A stretch of DNA of 63,848 bases, from NCBI GenBank assembly GCA_050015355.1, contig JBEKBO010000013.1, positions 1 through 63,848 of the forward strand, given 5' to 3'. Below, in pieces: positions 37,808 through 45,283 of this stretch. The notes below the pieces were generated by a model. The model did no database searches, was not told the DNA's origin, and saw nothing but the letters and a program-made list of their open reading frames with translations. The stretch's first letter is position 1; every line of letters starts with the position of its first letter. The stretch comes from CAWBRT01 sp050015355. Lineage in GTDB: Bacteria; Acidobacteriota; Terriglobia; Terriglobales; Acidobacteriaceae. The position numbers were made by a program, and so were the translations under genes.

Positions 37808-38770
37808 CTAGCAAATGAGGACAATCTTGCCGTAGCTGCCCGGCTGCAAAACCGCCTCATGGGCGCGCCTTGCCTCAACCAGAGGAATTTCCTGTCCGAT
37901 GACCGGGCGCGCAACACCGAATTCGAGGGCTGCGCCGAGACCGGCATGAATGCTGGCCATTTCGGGTTCGGAGGTATTGAACAGCACCATCCCGAGAATG
38001 GCGGCGTCACGCGCCATGGCGTCGCGAGGATTGATTTCGATCGTCCCACGGTTGCCGATGATGACGACGCGCCCGCGCTGGCTCAACATGGAGAGGTCCT
38101 TGCTCAGATTCTTGTTGGCCAGCATCTCCAGAATGACGTTGACGCCGCGTCCGCCGGTCGCCTTCGAGACCTGCTCGGCGAGATCCGTGGCGTTGTGGTC
38201 GAAAACATGATGCGCTCCGCAATCGCGTACGAGCTGGCGGCCCTTGTCGCTGCTAGCGGTGCCAATCACAAGCATGCCATGAGCCCGCGCCATCTGTACC
38301 GCCGCGATGCCGACGCCGCCGCTGGCGCCGTGCACCAGGACAGACTCTCCGGGCAGTGCGTGAGCTCTTTGGAACAGTCCCCGAACGGCGGTGGCGTAAG
38401 GTACGCCAATCGCCGCGCCCTGCTGGAAGGTGATTTGCTTGGCGAGCGGATGCACCTGCACTTCGCGGCACAAGGCCTGCTGGGCATAGGTGCCGCTGAG
38501 GCTTCCAGCCACGTAGACGCGGTCGCCAGGTTTGGCGCTCTTTACGCCTTCTCCCACGCTGAGGACTTCGCCCGCGCCATCCATTCCCGGGGTATATGGA
38601 AGCGCCGGCTTCATGGCGTAGGTCCCTGTGCGTATGTAAGCCTCAACCGGGTTTACGCCCGCGGCGTGAATGCGAACGACCACCTCGCCCGCGCCGGGAC
38701 GGAGGTCCGGAGCATCTTCAAGAACCAGTTTTTCAGGACCGCCAAATTCGCGAACACGTATTGCTTTCAT
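37808..38770 (-). CDS. NADPH:quinone oxidoreductase (zeta-crystallin type)
   Basis: 320-residue MDR-superfamily enzyme. N-terminal KAIRVREFGGPEKLVLEDA, the substrate-domain region VNPVEAYIRTGTYA, GDRVYVAGSLSGTYAQ, and the NADPH-binding glycine motif VLVHGASGGVGIAAVQMA. The catalytic and structural zinc cysteines of alcohol dehydrogenases are absent, as expected for QOR. It reduces quinones or alpha,beta-unsaturated carbonyls. AAGGAGAAAC precedes the ATG. Monocistronic. Confidence 0.88.
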   Translation of the reverse strand: MKAIRVREFGGPEKLVLEDAPDLRPGAGEVVVRIHAAGVNPVEAYIRTGTYAMKPALPYTPGMDGAGEVLSVGEGVKSAKPGDRVYVAGSLSGTYAQQALCREVQVHPLAKQITFQQGAAIGVPYATAVRGLFQRAHALPGESVLVHGASGGVGIAAVQMARAHGMLVIGTASSDKGRQLVRDCGAHHVFDHNATDLAEQVSKATGGRGVNVILEMLANKNLSKDLSMLSQRGRVVIIGNRGTIEINPRDAMARDAAILGMVLFNTSEPEMASIHAGLGAALEFGVARPVIGQEIPLVEARRAHEAVLQPGSYGKIVLIC

Positions 38771-39130
38771 GTTTCTCCTTCACTTTCCAGAGTCGGTGAA
38801 ATCGTGTTTCCAGCGACTGCCGCATCGGCACGCTGGGGTGACAGCCGGGTGACATCCAATGTTAATGAACGCACCGGCAACGTAGAATGATGCAACTACG
38901 AGCCTCCATCTGGCAAATCGCAAGGGGCGCCTGACCCGATGTGCCGGCAGCGAGAGCAGTTTCAGAGTGGGGAGCCCGTGCGCCCGGCCACTTTGTCGGA
39001 CATACCTTTGGCGAAAGTGGACTAGAATATTTACAGGCTTGTTCAGAACCGAGGAGCCGAAAGCCATTTGCTAAATGGGCGCGGCTTGACCAGGCTGCGC
39101 GGCATGCCTCACAGGAGCACTCGGCGTCGT
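38771..39130. other. Intergenic region upstream of divergent genes
   Basis: 360 bases between the quinone reductase gene (minus) and the radical SAM gene (plus). TAGAAT-like -10 boxes occur (around 38884 and 39023) but without well-placed -35 partners. No repeat or RNA gene seen. Confidence 0.4.
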
Positions 39131-40264
39131 ATGGCTAACCTCAAGGAAGTCTTGAACCAGAACGTCAGGGAGGCCGCGCCGGAGCTGTGCGAGAAGCTCG
39201 ACCGCAACCGTGTGCGCTGCTTCTCGTGCGGGCACTGCTGTCCCATTGCCGATGGACAAGCAGGCGTTTGCAAGGTGAGATTCAACCAAGGCGGAACGCT
39301 CCATGTGCCCTGGGGCTACGCCGCCGGGGTGCAGTGCGACCCCATCGAGAAGAAGCCGTTCTTCCACGCCTACAGCGGAGCTCTCGCCTACAGCTTCGGC
39401 ATGCTGGGCTGTGATCTGCATTGCTCTTATTGCCAGAATTGGGTGACGTCACAGGCGCTTCGCGATCCGCGCGCGGTATCTCCGCCACTGCGCGTGGCGC
39501 CGGAAATGCTGGTGCGGGAAGCCGTGAACCAAGGCGCCCGGCTGGTGGTGAGTACCTATAACGAGCCGCTGATCACCGCCGAGTGGGCGGTCGCAATCTT
39601 CAAGGAGGCGAAGGCCGCCGGTTTGGCAACCGCGTTTGTTTCCAACGGCAATGCCACGCCACAAGTGCTGGAGTATCTGCGGCCCTGGATCGATCTGTAC
39701 AAGGTCGATTTGAAGAGCTTCGATGAGCAGCACTACCACCAGCTCGGAGGCCGCCTGCAACCGATTCTCGACACGATCCGTCGCTTGCATGCCATGGGAG
39801 TCTGGGTCGAAATCGTCACCCTGGTAATCCCAGGCTTCAACGACTCCGATGATGAGCTGAAACGTCTGGCCGATTTTCTGGCTAAGGTTTCAACGGATCT
39901 GCCGTGGCACGTGACGGCCTTCCACGGCGATTACAAGATGACCGAACCCGGGGACACCACCGCCAAATCGCTGGTGCGCGCGGCGAAGATCGGCAAGCAG
40001 GCCGGATTGCACTACGTTTATGCGGGCAATCTTCCGGGAGAGGCGGGCGATCTCGAGAACACGCGCTGCTCCGGTTGCCACGAGCTGCTGATCGAGCGTT
40101 TTGGATACCGAATCACGCAATACCGGCTGACCGCCGAAGGACGTTGCCCGAAATGCGGCAAGCTGATTCCGGGGCGTTGGGACAGCGTTTTCCGCAAGCA
40201 AATCAGTTCACATCCGTATGTGCCCCGGCTGCGGGTGCCGCCGGACCTGATCGGCATTTCTTAA
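39131..40264 (+). CDS. amrS: AmrS-type radical SAM protein (AmmeMemoRadiSam system)
   Basis: 377 residues from ATG 39131 (ATG 39104 and 39068 are in frame). The radical SAM cluster motif CX3CX2C is C94, C98, C101 in GMLGCDLHCSYCQNW. An N-terminal cysteine-rich segment (VRCFSCGHCCPIADGQAGVC) precedes it, and EPLITAEWA, FVSNGNATPQVLE and YKVDLKSFDEQHYHQLGG are family-typical. The C-terminus has a zinc-ribbon-like pair (TRCSGCHELL and GRCPKCGKLIPGRW). AmrS usually neighbours AMMECR1 and Memo homologues; neither is adjacent here. The reaction is not established in general. Confidence 0.88.
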   Translation: MANLKEVLNQNVREAAPELCEKLDRNRVRCFSCGHCCPIADGQAGVCKVRFNQGGTLHVPWGYAAGVQCDPIEKKPFFHAYSGALAYSFGMLGCDLHCSYCQNWVTSQALRDPRAVSPPLRVAPEMLVREAVNQGARLVVSTYNEPLITAEWAVAIFKEAKAAGLATAFVSNGNATPQVLEYLRPWIDLYKVDLKSFDEQHYHQLGGRLQPILDTIRRLHAMGVWVEIVTLVIPGFNDSDDELKRLADFLAKVSTDLPWHVTAFHGDYKMTEPGDTTAKSLVRAAKIGKQAGLHYVYAGNLPGEAGDLENTRCSGCHELLIERFGYRITQYRLTAEGRCPKCGKLIPGRWDSVFRKQISSHPYVPRLRVPPDLIGIS

Positions 40265-40394
40265 TCAGGTGCGAGTGCCGGGTGCTCAACTGAGCGGGCT
40301 TGAGGTATTCTCTAGAGAAGTTTCCGCGTTGGTTATCCGGTGAATCCGGAGCTGAAATCTGTCTTCAAACTCGATTTATAGAGGAGAAGTCCCT

Positions 40395-41189
40395 ATGCCC
40401 AAGTTCGCTGCCAACCTTTCGATGATGTTTAACGAAGTCCCGTTTCCTCAACGCTTTGCCGCCGCCGCCATGGCTGGCTTCACGGCAGTTGAGTTTCTGT
40501 TTCCCTTCGACTACAAACCGGAAGAGGTTGCCGGCTGGCTGAAGGAAAATAAGCTGGAAAACGTTCTGTTCAACATGCCTCCCGGAAACTGGGCTGGGGG
40601 CGAGCGCGGACTTACGTCGCTGCCGGACAGGGTAGAAGAGTTCCGCGCGGGGGTGGCGACAACGATCAAGTACGCCAAGGCCATGGGAACTCCGCGAGTG
40701 CACGCGATGGCGGGAAATTTTCCGGCCGGCGGAGACCGCGCCAAGCATCGCGCAGTGTACGTCGAGAACCTGCGCTACGCGGCGCGCGAGGTGGCAAAGC
40801 ACAATCTGATGCTGGTGATCGAGCCGATCAACAAGCGGGACATGCCGGCCTTTTTCCTCAATTACCAGGCCGAAGGGCACGCCATCCGCGAGGAAGTCGG
40901 CGAGCCGAACCTGAAAGTGCAGATGGACTTCTACCACACGCAGGTGCAGGAAGGGGACGTGGCTACGAAGCTGCGCAAGTATTTCGACCACATCGGCCAC
41001 ATCCAGGTGGCGAGCGTGCCCGACCGCAACGAACCCAATGACGGCGAACTGAACTATCCCTACCTCTTCCGCTTGCTGGATGAACTCAAGTTCCAGGGAT
41101 GGGTGGGCTGCGAGTATCGGCCGAAGGCCGGCACCGTGGAAGGGCTGGGCTGGCTTAAGCCTTTCGGCTCCGCTGCCGGCGCGCGGTAA
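40395..41189 (+). CDS. Hydroxypyruvate isomerase family protein (Hyi/OtnI)
   Basis: 264-residue xylose-isomerase-like TIM barrel. Motifs: FAANLSMMFNEVPFPQRFAA, AVEFLFPFDYKP, NMPPGNWAGGERGL, VIEPINKRDMPAFFL with a metal-ligand Glu, QMDFYHTQVQEGD with Asp/His, and VGCEYRPKAGT with the final Glu. Interconverts hydroxypyruvate and tartronate semialdehyde, or 2-oxo-tetronate in OtnI; the two cannot be separated here. Start preceded by GAGGAGAAG. A short duplication of its 3' end lies at 41249-41276. Confidence 0.9.
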   Translation: MPKFAANLSMMFNEVPFPQRFAAAAMAGFTAVEFLFPFDYKPEEVAGWLKENKLENVLFNMPPGNWAGGERGLTSLPDRVEEFRAGVATTIKYAKAMGTPRVHAMAGNFPAGGDRAKHRAVYVENLRYAAREVAKHNLMLVIEPINKRDMPAFFLNYQAEGHAIREEVGEPNLKVQMDFYHTQVQEGDVATKLRKYFDHIGHIQVASVPDRNEPNDGELNYPYLFRLLDELKFQGWVGCEYRPKAGTVEGLGWLKPFGSAAGAR

Positions 41190-41276
41190 GGAGTCGGCGC
41201 AAAGGCCTGATCAAACTGAGCGACGTGAAAAGCGGCTTTGGTCAGGGTGCCGACGCGCGGTAAGCAGTCGGTGCGC
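41175..41276 (+). repeat. Duplicated 3' end of the hydroxypyruvate isomerase gene
   Basis: GCCGGCGCGCGGTAAGGAGT plus CGGCGC (41175-41200, containing the TAA stop) recurs as GCCGACGCGCGGTAAGCAGT plus CGGTGCGC at 41249-41276, offset about 74 bases. Confidence 0.8.
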
Positions 41277-41379
41277 ATTTATGCGGTGAGTCAACATTGT
41301 CGATTGCCCAACAAAGATTCGGCGGGGGATGATCCTCGCCGAACTTCATTACAAATTGACCCGTCGAGTGCCGTTCAAA

Positions 41380-42858
41380 TTACCAGAGGCCCAGAACCCT
41401 CCACCAGGTAAGACCGACTACGAAATAGATGAGCATTCCCAGGTAGGTGGTAATGTGACCGATCTTCCACCACGTCGACTGGGGCACGTATCCCGCGCCG
41501 AACAGAATGGGCCCGCAGGCGTTGCTGTAGTGGGTCTGGGCGCTGGCCAGTTGCGAGGAAGCAGCCACCAGCAGAATGAGCGGCATCGGCGGCAATTGGG
41601 CGGCGGCTCCCAGGGTATAGAGCAGCGGGACCATGGTCGCGATAAAGGCAATGGTGGAGGCAAACAGATAGCGAACCACAATTCCCAGCAGAACCACGGC
41701 GACTAGAAAGATCATTTTATTGCCCATGGCAAATTGCATCTGCTGTCCCAGCAGCTTCCCCAGCCAGGTGAAAAAGCCGATCTTGCTAAGGCCATTGGCA
41801 AGCGACACGATGCCGGCGTACCAGATCAGGATGCTCCAGGCGTTCTTGCATGCCAGCACCTTATCCCAAGTTACAATCCCGGTGAGGATGGCTGCAGCGA
41901 CAAAGGCGAGGGCGACTGCCGATGGGTCCAGTTTAGTGATCGTCGAAGTTGACCAGCCAACCAGTGCCAGCACGAACAAAACGACCAGCTTTTTTTCCTT
42001 GCCGCTCATCGGGCCGAGTTTCTTGTAGCCCTCGGCAGCGATCTTCTTGTTGTCCACTTCCTTGATCTCGGGAGGATAGATTTTGTAAACGAGATACGGA
42101 AAAAGCGCCAGGCAGATCAAGCCCGGGATGGACATGGCCGCCGCCCACAGCGGCCAGGAAACTTCGGTATGCAGGATGTTCTTGGCAAACGAGAGATTCA
42201 GCGCGTTGATGGCCCCGGCAGTAATAAACATGGCAGCGGTGCTCAGGCTTATCTGGTACATCAGCACCATCAGGTAAGACCCAAGGCGGCGAGCAGTGGG
42301 GCCTGGGCGGGAGTCGAGGGTGACGGCCAGACTCTGGAAGATCGGAAAGAGCAAACCGCCGGTTCGTGCGGTGTTCGACGGTGTCGCGGGCGCTATGATC
42401 AGATCCGCTATGGCGGCCACATACCCAAGTCTCAGGCTGGAGCGTCCGAGCTTCTCGATGAGCTTATAGGAAATGCGGCTGCCGAGTCCGGTTTCGTTGA
42501 AAAAGTAGCCGATGAGGAAAGCGGTCCACATGAGCCAGGGCGTACTCTCGCTGAAGGCCGATAGTGCTATTCCCAATTGCTTGAGCCATACGGCCACCAC
42601 CGAAAGGGCGGCCAGCAAAACAACCGGCTCCGGCACAGGTCTCAGACAGATACCGAAGACTGCTCCGAGGTAGATCGCCAACAGCTTCCAAGCCAAGGGC
42701 GTCAACCCCGCTGGAACAGGGACTAACAGGACTAGCACGGGGATAGCAACACATATCAGACCCCTGATGATGTTACGTTTCTTTGATTCATCTTTGTCCC
42801 CAACCTGTGCCGGAGGCGGCTGGGCTGTACTTTCGCGGGGATCAACTTGTAGTTGCAT
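41380..42858 (-). CDS. DASS-family (SLC13/CitT-like) anion transporter
   Basis: 492 residues with a charged N-terminus and about 11-13 membrane segments. Typical divalent-anion:Na+ symporter features: TPWLMWTAFLIGYFFNETGL, then IADLIIAPATPSNTARTGGL (SNT motif of the first hairpin), and in the second half WYAGIVSLANGLSKIG, with MPLILLVAASSQLASAQTHY near the C-terminus. Family substrates are citrate, malate, 2-oxoglutarate, succinate or tartrate. GGAAGGGA precedes the ATG. It is divergent from the MFS gene. Confidence 0.88.
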   Translation of the reverse strand: MQLQVDPRESTAQPPPAQVGDKDESKKRNIIRGLICVAIPVLVLLVPVPAGLTPLAWKLLAIYLGAVFGICLRPVPEPVVLLAALSVVAVWLKQLGIALSAFSESTPWLMWTAFLIGYFFNETGLGSRISYKLIEKLGRSSLRLGYVAAIADLIIAPATPSNTARTGGLLFPIFQSLAVTLDSRPGPTARRLGSYLMVLMYQISLSTAAMFITAGAINALNLSFAKNILHTEVSWPLWAAAMSIPGLICLALFPYLVYKIYPPEIKEVDNKKIAAEGYKKLGPMSGKEKKLVVLFVLALVGWSTSTITKLDPSAVALAFVAAAILTGIVTWDKVLACKNAWSILIWYAGIVSLANGLSKIGFFTWLGKLLGQQMQFAMGNKMIFLVAVVLLGIVVRYLFASTIAFIATMVPLLYTLGAAAQLPPMPLILLVAASSQLASAQTHYSNACGPILFGAGYVPQSTWWKIGHITTYLGMLIYFVVGLTWWRVLGLW

Positions 42859-43021
42859 TGCCGGTCCCTTCCTTGATGTTCGTCCAATAGCGTTTTTGGG
42901 CTGGCTGTGTCAAAGCGAATCGGGCACGTGCTGGTTCTCAATTCGTCTCTGAATTTGTCAGCTCTGAATGCGCGAATTGTACCGTGCGCGAGCGGTTTTG
43001 CAAGGTCAAAGCTGCATCCCG

Positions 43022-43090
43022 CACGTTCAAGGCTTCTGTTCCCGTAGTGCAACGCCCGGCATTGCAAGGCTCATCAGAAGTTGTTATGTT
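43022..43090 (+). promoter_or_regulatory. Putative promoter of the MFS gene, in a segment shared with the SUF promoter
   Basis: TTGCAA (43062-43067), 17-base spacer, TATGTT (43085-43090). The surrounding block 43022-43080 (CACGTTCAAGGCTTCTGT through AGGCTCATCAGAA) aligns with 44606-44662 upstream of sufR with few differences. Just downstream, AAGTAGAACTT (43093-43103) is a small palindrome. The gap 42859-43178 otherwise holds no gene. Confidence 0.5.
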
Positions 43091-43178
43091 CAAGTAGAAC
43101 TTAAGTGCTAATTCTTGTAACGGTTTTGGTGGGACATCAGAACTCAAGCCTTTCTTAACCATTTCCGCGAGGTGCACG

Positions 43179-44531
43179 GTGGAAACAATTTCGCTGGACA
43201 AATCACAAGGTGCGCGTCCCTCAGCCGCGGCGCGCCTCGATCGGCTTCCCATCGGTTCATTTCACAAACAGGTGATGTGGCTGATCGCCTATGTTTTCTT
43301 CTTCGAACTGGGAGACCTGAACACCTTTGCGTTCGCGGCGCCAGAGCTTCGAGTGCAATGGAAGCTGTCCATTGCCACGATCGGGGTCATCACTTCGGCG
43401 GCCTTTATCGGCATGTTTGTGGGAGCGACCACCGGCGGCTGGTTTTCCGACAAGGTCGGGCGAAAGAAGGCGCTGCTGCTAACTACCGTGTGGTACTCGG
43501 CCTTCTCGCTGCTGAATGCTTTCGTCTGGAACGTGCCGGGCCTGTTTGTCACGCGATTTCTGACGGGCGTAGGGCTCTCAGCGATGACGGTAGTGGCGAT
43601 TACCTACATCAGCGAGATATTTCCGGCCAAGAAGCGCGGGACCTACCAGGGCTGGATCATGGTGATCGGACTGTTCGGGATTCCGATTACCGCGCATGTG
43701 GCTGAGGAGCTCATCCCCTGGGCCACCTACGGCTGGCGGCTGGTATTCGTCTGGGGCGCGCTCGGCATGTTGATCCTCTTGTTCTCGCACAAAATCGAGG
43801 AATCGCCACGCTGGTATGAAAACCACGGACGGCTTGCCGAGGCGGATGCCGCTTTGGATCGCATCGAGGCCCGCACCAAAGCCGATTTCGGATCGCTTCC
43901 GCCGATCGGCGAAGAGCCGGTAAAAATGGGGCGGCGTGGCAAGTTTTCCGATCTGTTCGCGCCGGCATATCTGGGGCGTACGTCCATGTTGATCGGCGCC
44001 TGGATCTTCCAGACACTCGGCTTCTACGGATTTATGGCGTGGGTGCCAACGCTGCTGGCGGCGCACGGTTTTCCGTTGGTAAAGTCGCTGCTGTGGGTTT
44101 CGATTATGCACTTCGGAGCGCCGATCGGCGCTTTTATCGCAGCGCTCATCTCCGACAAGTGGGAGCGTAAGTACCTGATCACCATCGCGGCACTGGTGAT
44201 TGCGTTCTGCGGCCTGATGTACGGTCTCAGCTTCAGTATGGTGCCAATCATCATCTTCGGCTTCTGCGTCTCCATGTTCATTCAAACCTTCGCGCCGCTG
44301 CTGTACGCTTACACGCCCGAATGCTATCCCACGGAGATCCGCAACTCAGGGTCAGGCATCGGGTATGGAGTCGGCCGGCTGGCAAATGGCTTCGGGCCGC
44401 TGATTGTCGCGTTCCTGTTTACCCATTACGGCTACATGAGCGTGTTCATTTATATCGCGGCGACGTGGTTGATGTGCGCGATCATCATCAGCGCATTTGG
44501 GCCAAAAACTAAGGGCCGGACGCTCGTATAA
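43179..44531 (+). CDS. MFS transporter (sugar/organic-acid porter type)
   Basis: 450 residues, 12 predicted membrane helices. Conserved MFS motifs: GGWFSDKVGRKKALLLTT (loop 2-3), YISEIFPAKKRGTYQGW (sugar-porter-like loop after helix 4), a central cytoplasmic loop with IEESPRWYENHGRLAEADAA, DKWERKYLITIAAL (loop 8-9) and YTPECYPTEIRNSGSGIGYG. The layout resembles SV2/aromatic-acid or sugar-phosphate porters; substrate unknown. The start is GTG 43179 with AGGT upstream. It ends in a strong hairpin and is divergent from the DASS transporter gene. Confidence 0.88.
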   Translation: METISLDKSQGARPSAAARLDRLPIGSFHKQVMWLIAYVFFFELGDLNTFAFAAPELRVQWKLSIATIGVITSAAFIGMFVGATTGGWFSDKVGRKKALLLTTVWYSAFSLLNAFVWNVPGLFVTRFLTGVGLSAMTVVAITYISEIFPAKKRGTYQGWIMVIGLFGIPITAHVAEELIPWATYGWRLVFVWGALGMLILLFSHKIEESPRWYENHGRLAEADAALDRIEARTKADFGSLPPIGEEPVKMGRRGKFSDLFAPAYLGRTSMLIGAWIFQTLGFYGFMAWVPTLLAAHGFPLVKSLLWVSIMHFGAPIGAFIAALISDKWERKYLITIAALVIAFCGLMYGLSFSMVPIIIFGFCVSMFIQTFAPLLYAYTPECYPTEIRNSGSGIGYGVGRLANGFGPLIVAFLFTHYGYMSVFIYIAATWLMCAIIISAFGPKTKGRTLV

Positions 44532-44546
44532 CCGGCAAGCAGTCAG

Positions 44547-44579
44547 CCGGATTGCCCGTGCTGCGTTTCGGCAATCCGG
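44547..44579 (+). terminator. Hairpin terminator after the MFS gene
   Basis: CCGGATTGCC (44547-44556) pairs perfectly with GGCAATCCGG (44570-44579). Only TTT follows, so termination efficiency is uncertain. Confidence 0.6.
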
Positions 44580-44644
44580 TTTGCCCGCCACGACAATCCG
44601 AGCATCACGTTCAAAACTCCTGTCCTGCCGGTGCAACGCCTGGA

Positions 44645-44672
44645 TTGCCAGGCTCATCAGAACCTGTATAAT
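44645..44672 (+). promoter_or_regulatory. Promoter of the SUF operon
   Basis: TTGCCA (44645-44650), 16-base spacer, perfect TATAAT (44667-44672), about 55 bases before the sufR ATG. Confidence 0.75.
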
Positions 44673-44677
44673 GAAAT

Positions 44678-44694
44678 AGTACTGAAACAGTACT
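44678..44694. promoter_or_regulatory. Probable Rrf2/SufR operator
   Basis: AGTACTG-AAA-CAGTACT, a perfect 7-3-7 palindrome starting 5 bases after the -10 box, positioned to block transcription. Rrf2-family regulators such as IscR bind palindromes at their own promoters, so autoregulation of the SUF operon is the likely use; the exact site is not proven. Confidence 0.65.
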
Positions 44695-44725
44695 GTTTAA
44701 CAATTGGCGTTAGCGGGACAACAAA

Positions 44726-45283
44726 ATGATCAGGCTGGGCAAGTTAACCGACTATGGGCTCGTGCTTTTGACGTACATGGCGCGCGCTCACACCCCAGCA
44801 ACGGCGGTGGCCGTTCTGCCCCAACAGACGCAAAAGCGGCGCTTGTTGGGGGCCTCGGTTGCTGGGGACCTGGGAGAGTCACTGCACACGGCGCGCGAGC
44901 TCTCGGCGGAGTCGCGGCTGCCTTTACCGACGGTGAGCAAGATTCTGAAGCAGTTGCTGCAAAGCGGACTGCTGGTCTCTTGTCGCGGGATTAACGGTGG
45001 GTACAGGCTGGCGAGAGAGCCGCGGGAAATTTCAATTTCCGAAATTATTGCGGCGCTGGAAGGGCCAATCGCGCTCACTGAATGCAGCACCGAGCTTGCC
45101 GGTATTTGCGACCTGGAGCAGTGCTGCCCAATCAAAGAAAATCAGAGAGTGATCAACCAGGTGGTGCGTGGCGCGTTGGAGAAGTTGAGCCTTGCCGACC
45201 TCATTCATCCCCTGCGGTTAACCACCATCCAGGATGCGCGCGGGAAGCTGATTCCGGCGATTGTCTCCGGGAGGATTCAATGA
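44726..45283 (+). CDS. sufR: Rrf2-family SUF operon regulator with an in-frame repeat insertion
   Basis: 185 residues. The winged-helix DNA-binding domain is recognisable in IRLGKLTDYGLVLLTYMAR and then LHTARELSAESRLPLPTVSK, followed by INGGYRLAREPREISISEII. Cysteines C120, C128, C133, C134 (LTECSTELAGICDLEQCCP) suit Fe-S binding. Between these two DNA-binding segments lies an insertion of about 28 residues (23-50) encoded by two nested F2 palindromes (44793-44867); typical family members have only a few residues there. Stop and sufB start overlap (ATGA). The symbol follows its operon position; it is not the cyanobacterial ArsR-type SufR. Confidence 0.87.
   Translation: MIRLGKLTDYGLVLLTYMARAHTPATAVAVLPQQTQKRRLLGASVAGDLGESLHTARELSAESRLPLPTVSKILKQLLQSGLLVSCRGINGGYRLAREPREISISEIIAALEGPIALTECSTELAGICDLEQCCPIKENQRVINQVVRGALEKLSLADLIHPLRLTTIQDARGKLIPAIVSGRIQ
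44793..44867. repeat. Two nested F2 palindromes inside the sufR coding sequence
   Basis: Outer arms CCCCAGCAACGG (44793-44804) and CGGTTGCTGGGG (44856-44867), then ACCTGG. Inner arms CCCCAACA (44819-44826) and TGTTGGGG (44844-44851) with AAAAGCGGCG in the loop as in other F2 copies. In frame. Confidence 0.82.

Noticed and set aside
39020..39030. TAGAAT as the promoter of the radical SAM gene
   Set aside because: No -35 hexamer lies at 16-18 bases.
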